64,000 bases of DNA from Sinomicrobium weinanense (GCF_018863395.1 NZ_JAHKRR010000003.1:558001-622000), one strand, 5' to 3'; shown: positions 25,282 to 34,969, numbered from the stretch's first letter. Numbers and translations are program-made. The notes: generated from the sequence alone by a model not told the origin.

Positions 25282-27828
25282 ATGTTTCGGCTGAAAGGAA
25301 AAGCGCTTTGGCTTTTTGCCATCATCGTTGTCGGGTTTGCCAGCGTAGGGGTTTACTTTTACATAAGCCTTCAGTCGTTAAATAAACAGGTAGAAGCCAG
25401 TGTTTACCCTCAGAGAAGGTCCGACTACCTCAAAAAGACCGCTCTGGATGTCAACAGGCTGAATAACCTCTATCTGGTCGATTCCATTAAATTTTCGCCG
25501 GAAAAGGTCGATTCCATCATCGATGCGATCGAACTGAACCTGGACTCCATAAAAACCGACTCTTACGACTCGGATATTCTGGACGGTAAAAAGCTCGATA
25601 CCATTCCGAAATTGCTGAGGAGTGTTCAGAAAGAATATCTCGAGTTGGAGCGGATAAAGCAGGAGAGTGCATCGAAATTCATTAACGACCTCGAAAGCCT
25701 GCTCAGGAAAGAGCTTGCCGAACTGAAACTCAACAGCAAGGACTCGGTAGCTATTATCAGGCAAATTACGTCTAAGATATACGACCGTGCCATCGATGAG
25801 AACGACAACTTTACAGATGCAGACATCAGGAGCGAAAGGGGCAAGGGCTTTTTACGGCGGTTATTCGGATCTGACAACAAGGACGGAAAAAACGAAAAAC
25901 GAGACGATCCTCCGGCCAGGGAGATCCCAAAAAGCCGTCAGGACACCCTCGTATCGACTTCCGTGGACACCTTATTGACGGCCCCTGTTTTTCAGGACTC
26001 ATCCGAAATTAAGATCATTTCTGTTTTCGAACGTGTCCAGAAAAGGCAAATAAGCATACAGGAACAATTAAATGACAGGGAAAAACAGATCTTTCAGAAA
26101 AACCTCCAGGTCAGCAACTATATCGAAAACATCCTGAAAGAGCTTTTGTTTGAAGAAGTGAAAGCCTTTAACAGGTCTATCGACGACTTTTCCGAAAAGT
26201 CAAAAACACATCTCTGGAAATCCGGTATCATCATTCTCGTATTCCTGCTTATCGGCCTAATTTCCACTTTCGTGACCATCAAAGACATCAACAACAGCAT
26301 TTATTATCAGAAAAAGCTCGAAGCCAGCGAAAAAAGAGCCCTGAGAGAGGCCGAAGAAAAACAAAAGTTCCTCTCTACCATGAGCCACGAATTGCGGACC
26401 CCGCTTACCTCCATCATCGGATATGTAGATATGCTGAACCAGAATGACGAAAATGTAAAGGCTATAAAGACCGCTTCGAACTATCTGTATCAAATGACCA
26501 ACGAGATACTCGATATGGCAAAGATCAAAGCGGGAATTATTGACATCAAAAACGAGGCTTTCAACCTCAACGAAGTGTTTGAGATGATCCGGGACAACTT
26601 TGAACCCCTCATAAAAAATCAGGGATTAAAACCTGTCTTCAAATTCCCGGGAACACCTGTTTATGTCTTTTCAGATCAATACAGGATATTGCAGATCGTC
26701 TACAACCTGGTTCACAATGCACTTAAATACACAGAGAAGGGATCCATAGAAGTCCGTTGTGAACACCAGGTCATTGAAAACGGTTTTACCGAACTGAACA
26801 TCGTGATCGAAGACTCGGGGATCGGGATGGATGAAGAAGAACAAACAACAATTTTCAAGGACTATCAGCAGGCAGGGACCCATAAAAATAAAATGAAAGG
26901 CACCGGGCTCGGTATGGGGATCGTAAAGAAGCTGGTCAAAGAAATGGGGGGACAATTAAAATTAAAAAGCGAACTGAGCCGGGGAACCCGGTTCGATATC
27001 CTTTTTACCTTTAAAAGTGCAAAGGCTTCAGATGTTCAGCTGCCGGAGAAAATACGGGAACTTCCCGCAGATGTCCTTCAGGGGAAGCGTATTTTTGCAG
27101 TAGATGACGATCCGTTGATCACCCGCCTCTATGAAAATATCTTTACAGGTTTTGGCGCTGAGATCACTACCGTTAACCAGGCCAAAAAAGCCAAAGATCA
27201 CCTGCTTCAAAATTCGTACGACCTGGTTATTTTTGATATGAAAATGCCCCAGATGACAGGAAGCGAGGTCATGGATGCGCTGATCGAAGCCGGTGTAAAA
27301 CTGCAAAGAAGCGTGATCTGTACGGCCAATGTGCTGCTTTCCGAAGAGGACAAAAAGAATTTTGACAAATTTGATCATCAACTTTTTAAGCCCCTGAAAA
27401 AACAGGATATCATCAGGTTGATCCTAAAAGCATTCGATATCCAAGATTCCCATAGCAGCGAAGAAGATAGTGCCAAAGCACCCGAAACCGGCCCCGGATG
27501 CCTATACAGCCTGGAAGACCTCAGGGCATACACCGGTGATGATGAGGAGGCACTCCTGGAAATGCTTCACCTATTGCTTTCCGAAAACAAAAAAGAACTG
27601 GAAAAACTCGAACAAACCATTGAGGCCTCAGATCTTGAAGAATGCGCAAACATCATTCACAAACTCTCATCGAGATTTGCCCAGCTGAACATAGAACCTC
27701 CCGTTGATCCCAAACAAACCGAACTCGATCTAAGGGATCAAAAAGACCAAAGTATTCAGCAGGTAAGGACCCTGTTTGAATTCTGGAATAAATGCAATGT
27801 GTTTCTGACGGGAAAATATAAAAAGTGA
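25282..27828 (+). CDS. Hybrid sensor histidine kinase with receiver and HPt domains
   Basis: The 848-residue protein has an N-terminal membrane helix (ALWLFAIIVVGFASVGVYFYI) and a long helical, probably periplasmic region to about 310. A second helix (SGIIILVFLLIGLISTFVTI) follows. The HisKA domain has His369 in FLSTMSHELRTPL. The HATPase domain has NLVHNALKYT, DSGIGM and GTGLGMGIVKKLV. A receiver domain carries Asp652 in VIFDMKMPQ, and the C-terminal HPt-like domain has His793 in NIIHKLSSRF. A full His-Asp-His relay is therefore in one chain, ready to pass phosphate to the stand-alone receiver encoded just upstream. The sensing region resembles no domain I recognise; its signal is unknown. 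A strong terminator follows. Confidence 0.92.
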   Translation: MFRLKGKALWLFAIIVVGFASVGVYFYISLQSLNKQVEASVYPQRRSDYLKKTALDVNRLNNLYLVDSIKFSPEKVDSIIDAIELNLDSIKTDSYDSDILDGKKLDTIPKLLRSVQKEYLELERIKQESASKFINDLESLLRKELAELKLNSKDSVAIIRQITSKIYDRAIDENDNFTDADIRSERGKGFLRRLFGSDNKDGKNEKRDDPPAREIPKSRQDTLVSTSVDTLLTAPVFQDSSEIKIISVFERVQKRQISIQEQLNDREKQIFQKNLQVSNYIENILKELLFEEVKAFNRSIDDFSEKSKTHLWKSGIIILVFLLIGLISTFVTIKDINNSIYYQKKLEASEKRALREAEEKQKFLSTMSHELRTPLTSIIGYVDMLNQNDENVKAIKTASNYLYQMTNEILDMAKIKAGIIDIKNEAFNLNEVFEMIRDNFEPLIKNQGLKPVFKFPGTPVYVFSDQYRILQIVYNLVHNALKYTEKGSIEVRCEHQVIENGFTELNIVIEDSGIGMDEEEQTTIFKDYQQAGTHKNKMKGTGLGMGIVKKLVKEMGGQLKLKSELSRGTRFDILFTFKSAKASDVQLPEKIRELPADVLQGKRIFAVDDDPLITRLYENIFTGFGAEITTVNQAKKAKDHLLQNSYDLVIFDMKMPQMTGSEVMDALIEAGVKLQRSVICTANVLLSEEDKKNFDKFDHQLFKPLKKQDIIRLILKAFDIQDSHSSEEDSAKAPETGPGCLYSLEDLRAYTGDDEEALLEMLHLLLSENKKELEKLEQTIEASDLEECANIIHKLSSRFAQLNIEPPVDPKQTELDLRDQKDQSIQQVRTLFEFWNKCNVFLTGKYKK

Positions 27829-27864
27829 TTTGAATTTTTTCGTATGATCTAAGGTTTAAATACT

Positions 27865-27900
27865 TAAGGCTCCCCTCTTCGTCTCAAGAGGGGAGCCTTA
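27865..27900 (+). terminator. Strong terminator after the histidine kinase gene
   Basis: It has a perfect 15-bp stem (TAAGGCTCCCCTCTT and its complement) with a 6-base loop, followed by TACTTTTC. Confidence 0.8.
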
Positions 27901-28109
27901 TACTTTTCTAAAAAACTTAAATCACTTTACAATGACAAAACACAAAACCGCATTTCAGAAAACATAAAAACCCTACGCCGGCCCGGCTCGTCTCAGTCCA
28001 CTTTTTACTTTCAGAAATTTCCGTTATATCCACAACGTAAAGCCTCTTTTATGTCCGGGGCAACACCTTTAAAACAACATCTGTTCCCGTTTTGGGGCAC
28101 AGTATAAAA

Positions 28110-28121
28110 ACAATCGATTGT
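28110..28121. promoter_or_regulatory. Candidate LacI-type operator O2 (susC promoter region)
   Basis: It is identical to the 12-bp palindrome before the GH88 gene (ACAATCGATTGT). It lies 328 bases before the susC start and is followed by ATTTTGTTTGCC, which is repeated after O3. Confidence 0.6.
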
Positions 28122-28288
28122 ATTTTGTTTGCCATTTTCTTGCATTTTATGTTTCATTATTATACATTAGCCACTCTTTTAAGACCAAAACTGTATAATC
28201 CAGAATTTTAAGTACCCTGATCAGCAAATAATCTGATTGGAAAAACAAAATGTGTTCGAACCTTAAGGATGTGGAAAGACATATGTGT

Positions 28289-28300
28289 GCAAACGATTGT
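28289..28300. promoter_or_regulatory. Candidate LacI-type operator O3 (susC promoter region)
   Basis: GCAAACGATTGT matches O2 at 10 of 12 positions, keeping the central CG and the right half. The next bases also match O2 closely. O2 and O3 start 179 bases apart, about 17 helical turns. Confidence 0.5.
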
Positions 28301-28448
28301 ATTTGTTTTGCCCCGTCCCTCATATGATCTTAATCCATAAGGCCCGGTACATTTTCCGGTACAAAGCCGCTTTATAGCGTGTTCGTTAACATGTGTCCTT
28401 GTGATACTTTTTTAAAACCAAACTAATTCATTCAAAACTGATCAAAAC

Positions 28449-31400
28449 ATGAAACACTTTTGCAGGAAATGGCACCACAAGCTGTGCCTCTTCATTTTGC
28501 TGTGCAGCTTTTCAGCGACCTATGCACAGACCACGGTAAAAGGTACCGTCACCTCCGAAGGTGACGGACAGCCACTGCCCGGGGTGACCATTATGGTAAA
28601 AAACACTTCTACCGGTGCAGCCACGGATTTTGACGGGAATTACGAGATCTCAGTCCCTGATAATAATACCATATTAGTATTCAGTTACATAGGATTCATT
28701 ACCAAAGAGGTCCCGGTCAACGGGCAATCCACTTTAAATGTTCCCCTCGAGGAAGATGTTTCTGAGCTGGAAGAAGTTGTAGTAGTGGGTTATGGAACAC
28801 AGAAAAAAGTAAACCTTACCGGTGCGGTCTCCACGGTAAGTTCGGAAGCCATAGAAGACCGGCCGGTTACTTCACTGGCCACCGCCCTCCAGGGCACAAC
28901 TCCCGGTATGAACATCACACGAAATACAGGACAACCGGGAAACGAGGATCTAAACATTCAGATCAGGGGCGCGTCTTCCGTTAACGGTAATGTAGATCCC
29001 CTGCTCATCGTAGACGGGGTCACTGCCCCTCTGTTTACCCTGCAAACCATGAATCCCAATGACATTGAAAATATTTCGATATTAAAAGACGGTGCAGCTG
29101 CAGCCATTTACGGGTCGCGGGCCGCCGGAGGGGTGATCCTGGTCACCACAAAAACGGGAAAACCCGGAAAAACCGTCTTCGATTATACCAGTCAGTTATC
29201 CGTTTCCTGGGCGCTTAACGTTCCGGACAGGATGTCGCTCCTGGACGAAGCGCAATATTCCAACCTGGCCAGGACCAATGCCGGAGTAGGACTGGAATAC
29301 AGTGACTTCGACCTGGACAACATCCGCAATGGCGTAGAATATGTAGTATCGCCAACCGATCCCACAAGTTATATTTTTTACAACCAGAAGAGTATTGCCG
29401 ACCAGGTATTGCGAAAGCGGTCGTTAATGCAAACCCATAATTTCAGTGCAAAAGGAGGTACTGAAAAAGTAAATTACCTCTTTTCTGTAGGTTACCTCGA
29501 CCAACAGGGAGTGTTCAAGGTTGGTCCCGATCATTTTAAACGATACAACATACGTTTAAATATGGGAGCCGAACTCACCAGGCATCTCTCTTTTAATTCT
29601 AAAATATCTTATGCCGTACACAACAGAGACATGCCTTCCAGAGGAGCGAGTGGCTACGGTTTATTGCAACAGGTCTACCAGGCCAGGCAGCGATTCCCCA
29701 TTTTCACCCCCGAAGGCCGGTTGAACGGGGGAGCCGGATCATCCGGTAACAATACCTATGCGTACCTAACACAGGGAGGATATGAATACCGGGACATTGA
29801 CGATGTAGACGGAATATTTACCTTCACCGCCAAGGATTTTGTAAAAGGCCTGCAGGTCAGAGCCATTTACGGGCGGAAATTTCAGTCACAGGATTATGAA
29901 AAATTCCAGAGAAAGGTCGATCTGTGGGGACGTTTTGAGCCTGTGTACTTTCTGAACAATCCCAACTCTTATGAAATGAAGAGGGCCATTGCCAAACAGG
30001 AAAATTTCCAGTTTCTGGTAGATTATGACCTCACCCTTGCCGAAGATCACAACTTCCATGTCCTTGCCGGATACCAGTGGGAAGACTTCCGGTTTGACAG
30101 GGTCATCTCTTCCGCCAACAACCTCGCAAGTAACGACCTGCCTTCACTCAGCCTCGGCGGAGACGATTCAGAATACAGAAACTCACAAGTGATCACTACA
30201 CGGGCCATGCAGTCGTTCTTTGGCCGTTTTAATTACAACTACAAAGACAAATATCTGCTCGAGGCCACCATCCGGGGCGATCAAAGCTCTACCCTGGCGC
30301 CGGGACTCAGGGAAAGCTGGTTCCCTTCTCTATCGGCAGGCTGGAATATGCACAAAGAAGAATGGTTTGCCAATGCGCTTCCCTTCATTTCAGAATTCAA
30401 GCCCAGGGTTTCCTGGGGACAACTGGGCAATGCGCTCGTAAATGCCGACGATGAAGATATCGATGGATTCTACGACTTCGCCAATATGCTCGAAAGAGGT
30501 GACGGACTGGTCCTTGGCAATGCAGAAAACCGGGCTACCTACTTCTATCAGAAAACCGTGCCTTCGTCTACACTGGCCTGGGAAACCATAGAAACCTTTA
30601 ATTATGGTTTATCCATGGGGCTGCTGAAAAACAAGCTACACATAGATTTCGACTATTATATAAAGCGCAACAAAAACATGCTGGTGGGCATTAAACTTCC
30701 CGCTACCTTCGGTGTTGAGCCCCCTCAAACCAACGACGGTGAATTAAAGTCCTGGGGATGGGAACTGGGCCTTAGCTACAAAGACAAGATAGGGGATGAT
30801 TTTAACTACAACATAGGCTTTAACCTTTCCGATAACGACAATGAGCTGACCCGATACCGTGGCATTACCGTTGTCAATGACGGACTGAACGAAAAGGTCG
30901 AAGGATATCCCATAAACAGTATTTGGGGCTACAAGACAAGACCGGGCTACATAGAATCCCAGCAACAACTGGATGCAGCACCCTTTTACAACAGCCTCAC
31001 AGGGATAGGAGATATAGAATACATAGACCGCAATGGCGACGGACTTGTCAATGCTGGCGACGGAACGGTAGAAGATCACGGAGACCTGGTGATGCTGGGT
31101 AGCACACAGCAACGTTATCTCTTCGGTATCAACGCTAACGCCCAATGGAAAGGTATTGACTTCAGCATGTTCTGGCAAGGTGTCGGCAAGAGGAATATAA
31201 TACCTTCCACCTATGTATCCCAGGCTCTTGTTTATACCTGGATACAGCCCAGGGCCTATCATTCGGATTACTGGACCCCCGACAATCCTGATGCCGCCTT
31301 TCCAAGGCCGTATCTGGGAGGTAATCATAATTTCGTGAATTCTGACCGGTGGACACTCAATGCCGCTTACATCCGTTTGAAGAACGTACAACTCGGATAT

Positions 31401-31592
31401 TCCATTCCCCAGGAACATCTGGACAAAATCGGCCTGACCAGGGCGAGGTTTTTCTTCTCCGGAGAGAACCTTTTAACCATGTCCAAACTGGGAGTGTTCA
31501 AAGGAACTCTCGATCCAGAGCAGAAAAACGACGTGAATTCCGATTATCCGTTTTTCGGCACTGTTTCCTTTGGAGTTAACCTTTCGTTCTAA
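28449..31592 (+). CDS. SusC-family TonB-dependent outer-membrane transporter
   Basis: The 1047-residue protein has a signal peptide ending LCSFSATYAQ. A carboxypeptidase-D-like domain follows (VKGTVTSEGDGQPLPGVTIMVKNTSTGAATDFDGNYEI), then the TonB-box region (LEEVVVVGYGTQKKVNLTGAVS), the plug (LIVDGV, MNPNDIENISILKDGAAAAIYGSRAAGGVILVTTK) and a long beta-barrel ending in aromatic SFGVNLSF. SusC proteins import oligosaccharides captured by the SusD lid. The gene is followed by susD and the lyases, and preceded by two candidate LacI operators. The substrate should be an uronic-acid oligosaccharide, by context. Confidence 0.95.
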   Translation: MKHFCRKWHHKLCLFILLCSFSATYAQTTVKGTVTSEGDGQPLPGVTIMVKNTSTGAATDFDGNYEISVPDNNTILVFSYIGFITKEVPVNGQSTLNVPLEEDVSELEEVVVVGYGTQKKVNLTGAVSTVSSEAIEDRPVTSLATALQGTTPGMNITRNTGQPGNEDLNIQIRGASSVNGNVDPLLIVDGVTAPLFTLQTMNPNDIENISILKDGAAAAIYGSRAAGGVILVTTKTGKPGKTVFDYTSQLSVSWALNVPDRMSLLDEAQYSNLARTNAGVGLEYSDFDLDNIRNGVEYVVSPTDPTSYIFYNQKSIADQVLRKRSLMQTHNFSAKGGTEKVNYLFSVGYLDQQGVFKVGPDHFKRYNIRLNMGAELTRHLSFNSKISYAVHNRDMPSRGASGYGLLQQVYQARQRFPIFTPEGRLNGGAGSSGNNTYAYLTQGGYEYRDIDDVDGIFTFTAKDFVKGLQVRAIYGRKFQSQDYEKFQRKVDLWGRFEPVYFLNNPNSYEMKRAIAKQENFQFLVDYDLTLAEDHNFHVLAGYQWEDFRFDRVISSANNLASNDLPSLSLGGDDSEYRNSQVITTRAMQSFFGRFNYNYKDKYLLEATIRGDQSSTLAPGLRESWFPSLSAGWNMHKEEWFANALPFISEFKPRVSWGQLGNALVNADDEDIDGFYDFANMLERGDGLVLGNAENRATYFYQKTVPSSTLAWETIETFNYGLSMGLLKNKLHIDFDYYIKRNKNMLVGIKLPATFGVEPPQTNDGELKSWGWELGLSYKDKIGDDFNYNIGFNLSDNDNELTRYRGITVVNDGLNEKVEGYPINSIWGYKTRPGYIESQQQLDAAPFYNSLTGIGDIEYIDRNGDGLVNAGDGTVEDHGDLVMLGSTQQRYLFGINANAQWKGIDFSMFWQGVGKRNIIPSTYVSQALVYTWIQPRAYHSDYWTPDNPDAAFPRPYLGGNHNFVNSDRWTLNAAYIRLKNVQLGYSIPQEHLDKIGLTRARFFFSGENLLTMSKLGVFKGTLDPEQKNDVNSDYPFFGTVSFGVNLSF

Positions 31593-31610
31593 TCACAAAA
31601 AACTCACACT

Positions 31611-33260
31611 ATGAAATTAAACAATAAAATAATAAGGATACTATTGCTCGTATCCGTATTAAGCCTTTCCGCCTGTGATGTAGACCGCATGCCGGAAACC
31701 CAGCTCAGCGATGACTCCTTCTGGGCCAGTGAAAATGACCTCAAGGCGGCATCAAACTATTTATACACTTTTCTTCCGAAGCTACCCGTAACCACAGATG
31801 TATGGTCTGACGATGCCATCGGTACAACCCCGAATAATATCAGTGACGGATCCCGGATCACCCCGGCTACATATGAAGACTATCCTATAAATGACTATAA
31901 CGATTATAATGATCCGTATAAGTTAATAAGAGCCGCTAACAATATCATAGAAAAGGCTCCGAGAGTCGTGAAAGCAGGTGTGGATCAGCAAATCATTGAC
32001 TGGTATATTGCCGAGGCCCGGTTTTTCAGGGCATGGGGATATTTTTCCCTGGTACAACGTTTCGGAGGAGTTCCTCTTATCCTGAAAACTCTTGCTGAAG
32101 ATGCTCCCGAATTGCAAGAGGGTAAGGCATCCAGGGAAGAAGTACTAAACGTTATTTACGAAGACCTCGACTTCGCAGCTGAAAACCTGAGAGGTCCCGA
32201 CGACCTGGAACCGGACACCGATTACGGCAGGATAACCAATACGGCCGCGCTGGCCTTCAAATCCAGGGTAGCCCTTTTTGAAGGTACCCGCGCCAAATAT
32301 CACAGTTACGGGGATCCTGAAAGACACCTGACCCTGGCCAGAGAAGCAGCTAAAGCAGTTATAGAATCAAACAAACACGATCTGTTCGCCTCCTATTTCG
32401 ACCTATATCAATACGAAAGCGAAGGCAGGCAAAACAAAGAAAATATCCTGGTCAGAAAGTACGGGCAAAGCCTGGGGAACAGCATTGTCTATCACAATGC
32501 ACAGCGTAACCTCGAAACCGGGGCGGCCAATCCCACAAAATTCCTGGCAGATTCTTATTTGATGACCGACGGCCTGCCCATAAGCAAATCCCCGATGTAC
32601 GAAGAGCCCACCAATACGGAAGAGGTGTTTAAGAACCGTGACCCCCGCATGGATGCCACCTTCTTTAAAAAAGGTGACCCGTATATTCAAACCATCCCGG
32701 TTTTCAATGTCCCTGTCCTTAGTTTTCACAAAACTGGTTATGCCAACAGGCGATACGCTAATATGGAAGACTGGAACAATTCCCGTTCCTATATAGACTA
32801 TGCCATTATCCGCTATGCAGAAATCCTTCTAAATTATGCCGAAGCTGTATACGAACTGGACGGGGCTATAAGCGACAGTGATCTGGACATATCCATCAAC
32901 AGGATAAGATCCCGTGCCTCCATGCCCGATCTCACCAATACCTTTGTCTCCACCAACGGGCTCGACATGCTTCAGGAAATCCGGCGGGAGAGAAGGGTAG
33001 AACTCGCCCTGGAAGGTTTTCGCTATTGGGACATTATCCGATGGAAAATCGCCGAAGATGTTTTGCCTCAGGACATCCTGGGAAATGTCTTTTTCGATGA
33101 ATTCGGAACGGAGGTCATTCCGGAAGTCAATGAAGATAATATCATAGTTGTTCAGAAAAAATCGACCAGAACCTTCGACCCTTCCCGGGATTATTTGTGG
33201 CCTTTTCCAACGGACGAACTGGCTTTAAACCCCAACCTGGAACAAAACCCCGGATGGTAA
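31611..33260 (+). CDS. SusD-family (RagB) surface glycan-binding lipoprotein
   Basis: The 549-residue protein has a lipobox leader (LLLVSVLSLSACDVDRMPETQLSDDSFWAS). Typical SusD features are TPR-like helices (YIAEARFFRAWGYFSLVQRFGGVPLILKT, REEVLNVIYEDLDFAAENL) and the C-terminal block YAIIRYAEILLNYAEA...INRIRSRA...IRRERRVELALEGFRYWDIIRW. SusD proteins sit on the outer face of SusC and bind the glycan. It starts 18 bases after susC and is followed by a hairpin terminator. Confidence 0.95.
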   Translation: MKLNNKIIRILLLVSVLSLSACDVDRMPETQLSDDSFWASENDLKAASNYLYTFLPKLPVTTDVWSDDAIGTTPNNISDGSRITPATYEDYPINDYNDYNDPYKLIRAANNIIEKAPRVVKAGVDQQIIDWYIAEARFFRAWGYFSLVQRFGGVPLILKTLAEDAPELQEGKASREEVLNVIYEDLDFAAENLRGPDDLEPDTDYGRITNTAALAFKSRVALFEGTRAKYHSYGDPERHLTLAREAAKAVIESNKHDLFASYFDLYQYESEGRQNKENILVRKYGQSLGNSIVYHNAQRNLETGAANPTKFLADSYLMTDGLPISKSPMYEEPTNTEEVFKNRDPRMDATFFKKGDPYIQTIPVFNVPVLSFHKTGYANRRYANMEDWNNSRSYIDYAIIRYAEILLNYAEAVYELDGAISDSDLDISINRIRSRASMPDLTNTFVSTNGLDMLQEIRRERRVELALEGFRYWDIIRWKIAEDVLPQDILGNVFFDEFGTEVIPEVNEDNIIVVQKKSTRTFDPSRDYLWPFPTDELALNPNLEQNPGW

Positions 33261-33268
33261 AAACACCT

Positions 33269-33300
33269 AAACCATGCTGACCGGCCGGTTAGCATGGTTT
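33269..33300 (+). terminator. Terminator-like hairpin after susD
   Basis: A near-perfect inverted repeat (AAACCATGCT.../...AGCATGGTTT, one G-U pair) lies 8 bases after the susD stop and runs into ATTCTTATTAAT. It could limit transcription into the downstream peptidase and lyase genes. Confidence 0.6.
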
Positions 33301-33333
33301 ATTCTTATTAATAACCAACAAAACCCAAAATCA

Positions 33334-34923
33334 ATGAAAATCATGAAAAAAAAGTTCATCATGCTGTCTTTTGTGGCAGCAGCTATTGCAGGCTGTTCCA
33401 AAGACCATTTCAATGCTGCCGAAGTCGGGCCCGGTGCCGATAACCTTACCGCTAACCAGCCGACATTCAACAACGAGTTCAGTACACAACCCTACAAGCT
33501 AAACGTCATTTATTTTCTGCCACAGGACGTAGAGCCTTTTGCAGATTTTAAACGCCGTATCAGCACTATACTTTTGCAAACCCAGGGCTTTTTCGCCGAA
33601 AACCTGGAAAGGGAAGGCTTTGGAAGGACTTCCTTCGGCCTGGACCTCCTGGCAGAAAACCTGCTGAACATAGACACCGTGAGGGGAGAATATGCCCAGG
33701 ATTATTATTCGTACTCCGGAGGCGGTTCTAAAATAATCCCCGAAATAGAACAATTCTTTGCCGAAAATAAACACCGTAAAAAAAGTGAACACACCCTTGT
33801 CATCGTCCCCTCGCGTTCCGGCGACCCTTTAAATCCCGGCGGAGTTCCGTTCTACGGGCTCGGCAAATATTGCTTTGCCCTGGATTATCCGTATATGGAT
33901 GTCCAGTACCTCGGGCAGGATGATGTATACGGAAACCTGGCTACCAAATGGATCGGGGGACTGATACACGAACTCGGCCACGGCCTCAACGCTCCGCATA
34001 ATAAAGAAAGAAAAAGTGAGCAACCCACCCTTGGAACAGCATTGATGGGTAGTGGAAACCACACTTATGGCAAAAACCCGACATTTATCACTGCCGCCTC
34101 TGCCGCTACCTTTGCCAATTCCCAGACCTTTAGCAAGGTAGAAAGGACTGATTGGTACGATAAAGTAACCCACAACCTCAGTAAACTAAACGCGAAGTTC
34201 GAAAACGGCAGTATCATTATCGATGGTCAGTTTAGTAGCGATCACACCGTCACCGATATTAATTTCTATCACGATCCGGCACCATCAGGAGGGAACAAGG
34301 ACTACGATACACCCACCTGGACGGTTAAACCCGACGGGGATACTTTTCATGTCGTATCTCCTCTTTCCGACTTTTATACGCTGGACGGCCTTTACCAGTT
34401 AAGGATCCGTTTTTATCACGAAAACGGAAGCTCGAAGACCTATTCTTTTCAATATGAATTCATAAACGGAATTCCACAACTGGATGACGTTGTTATTAAA
34501 GAATTACTAAGCAGGGACGGCTGGAGCATTCTTGAAGCGGACAGCGAAGAAGATACCGGCGCCGCCGCCAAGATGTTAGACGGCGACCAGGGCTCCGTAT
34601 GGCATACCGAATGGAAACAGACCCTCCCCAATCACCCTCATCATTTTGTGCTGGATATGGGAGCGGAAACCACCGTGGACGGATTTGCCTTTTTAAACCG
34701 GTCCAACCTCAACGGCGCCATTAAGGATTGCGAAGTGTTTACCAGTAACGACAATATAAACTGGACCAGCCAGGGCACCTACACATTAAAGGAACAAACC
34801 AGCTGGCAATACATTAAACTGCCATCAACAGCGTCCGCCAGGTATATGAAACTGGTTACCGCAAATTGTTACGGAGGTTTCAGCTACACCCACCTGGCAG
34901 AAATCGGAGCTTACTCAGATTAA
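33334..34923 (+). CDS. Secreted zinc metallopeptidase-like protein with F5/8 type C domain
   Basis: The protein (529 residues from MKIMKKKFIMLS) has a lipobox leader ending AAAIAGCSKD. A catalytic-type domain holds the zinc motif HELGHGLNAPHN (HExxHxxxxxH), preceded by LVIVPSRSGD. A middle beta region is followed by a C-terminal discoidin/F5-8C (CBM32-like) module of about 130 residues (AKMLDGDQGSVWHTEW, HHFVLDMGAETTVDGFAFLNRS, YMKLVTANCYGGFSYTHLAEIGAY). It probably works at the cell surface beside SusC/D, perhaps freeing glycan from proteoglycan core protein; that is inference. An upstream extension to 33274 overlaps the susD terminator and is rejected. Confidence 0.75.
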   Translation: MKIMKKKFIMLSFVAAAIAGCSKDHFNAAEVGPGADNLTANQPTFNNEFSTQPYKLNVIYFLPQDVEPFADFKRRISTILLQTQGFFAENLEREGFGRTSFGLDLLAENLLNIDTVRGEYAQDYYSYSGGGSKIIPEIEQFFAENKHRKKSEHTLVIVPSRSGDPLNPGGVPFYGLGKYCFALDYPYMDVQYLGQDDVYGNLATKWIGGLIHELGHGLNAPHNKERKSEQPTLGTALMGSGNHTYGKNPTFITAASAATFANSQTFSKVERTDWYDKVTHNLSKLNAKFENGSIIIDGQFSSDHTVTDINFYHDPAPSGGNKDYDTPTWTVKPDGDTFHVVSPLSDFYTLDGLYQLRIRFYHENGSSKTYSFQYEFINGIPQLDDVVIKELLSRDGWSILEADSEEDTGAAAKMLDGDQGSVWHTEWKQTLPNHPHHFVLDMGAETTVDGFAFLNRSNLNGAIKDCEVFTSNDNINWTSQGTYTLKEQTSWQYIKLPSTASARYMKLVTANCYGGFSYTHLAEIGAYSD

Positions 34924-34969
34924 TATAAAAAACATGAAAATGTTTTGAGTTAGTTGTTTTTTACCATGC

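Larger units (their letters stand above)
27829..28448. other. 620-bp regulatory region before susC
   Basis: Apart from the terminator and two operator-like repeats listed separately, I see no gene here. The stretch before susC (28301-28448) has no exact TAnnTTTG box; GATACTTTTTTAAAA at 28402 is the nearest resemblance. Confidence 0.5.

Noticed and set aside
22660-27828. A defence island around the TSUP and ATP-grasp genes
   Set aside because: No nuclease, NTPase toxin, phage-sensing or modification gene is present; the cluster reads as signalling.
33274-33333. Extension of the metallopeptidase-like protein upstream of 33334
   Set aside because: It would run through the susD terminator hairpin; the lipoprotein leader starts at 33334.
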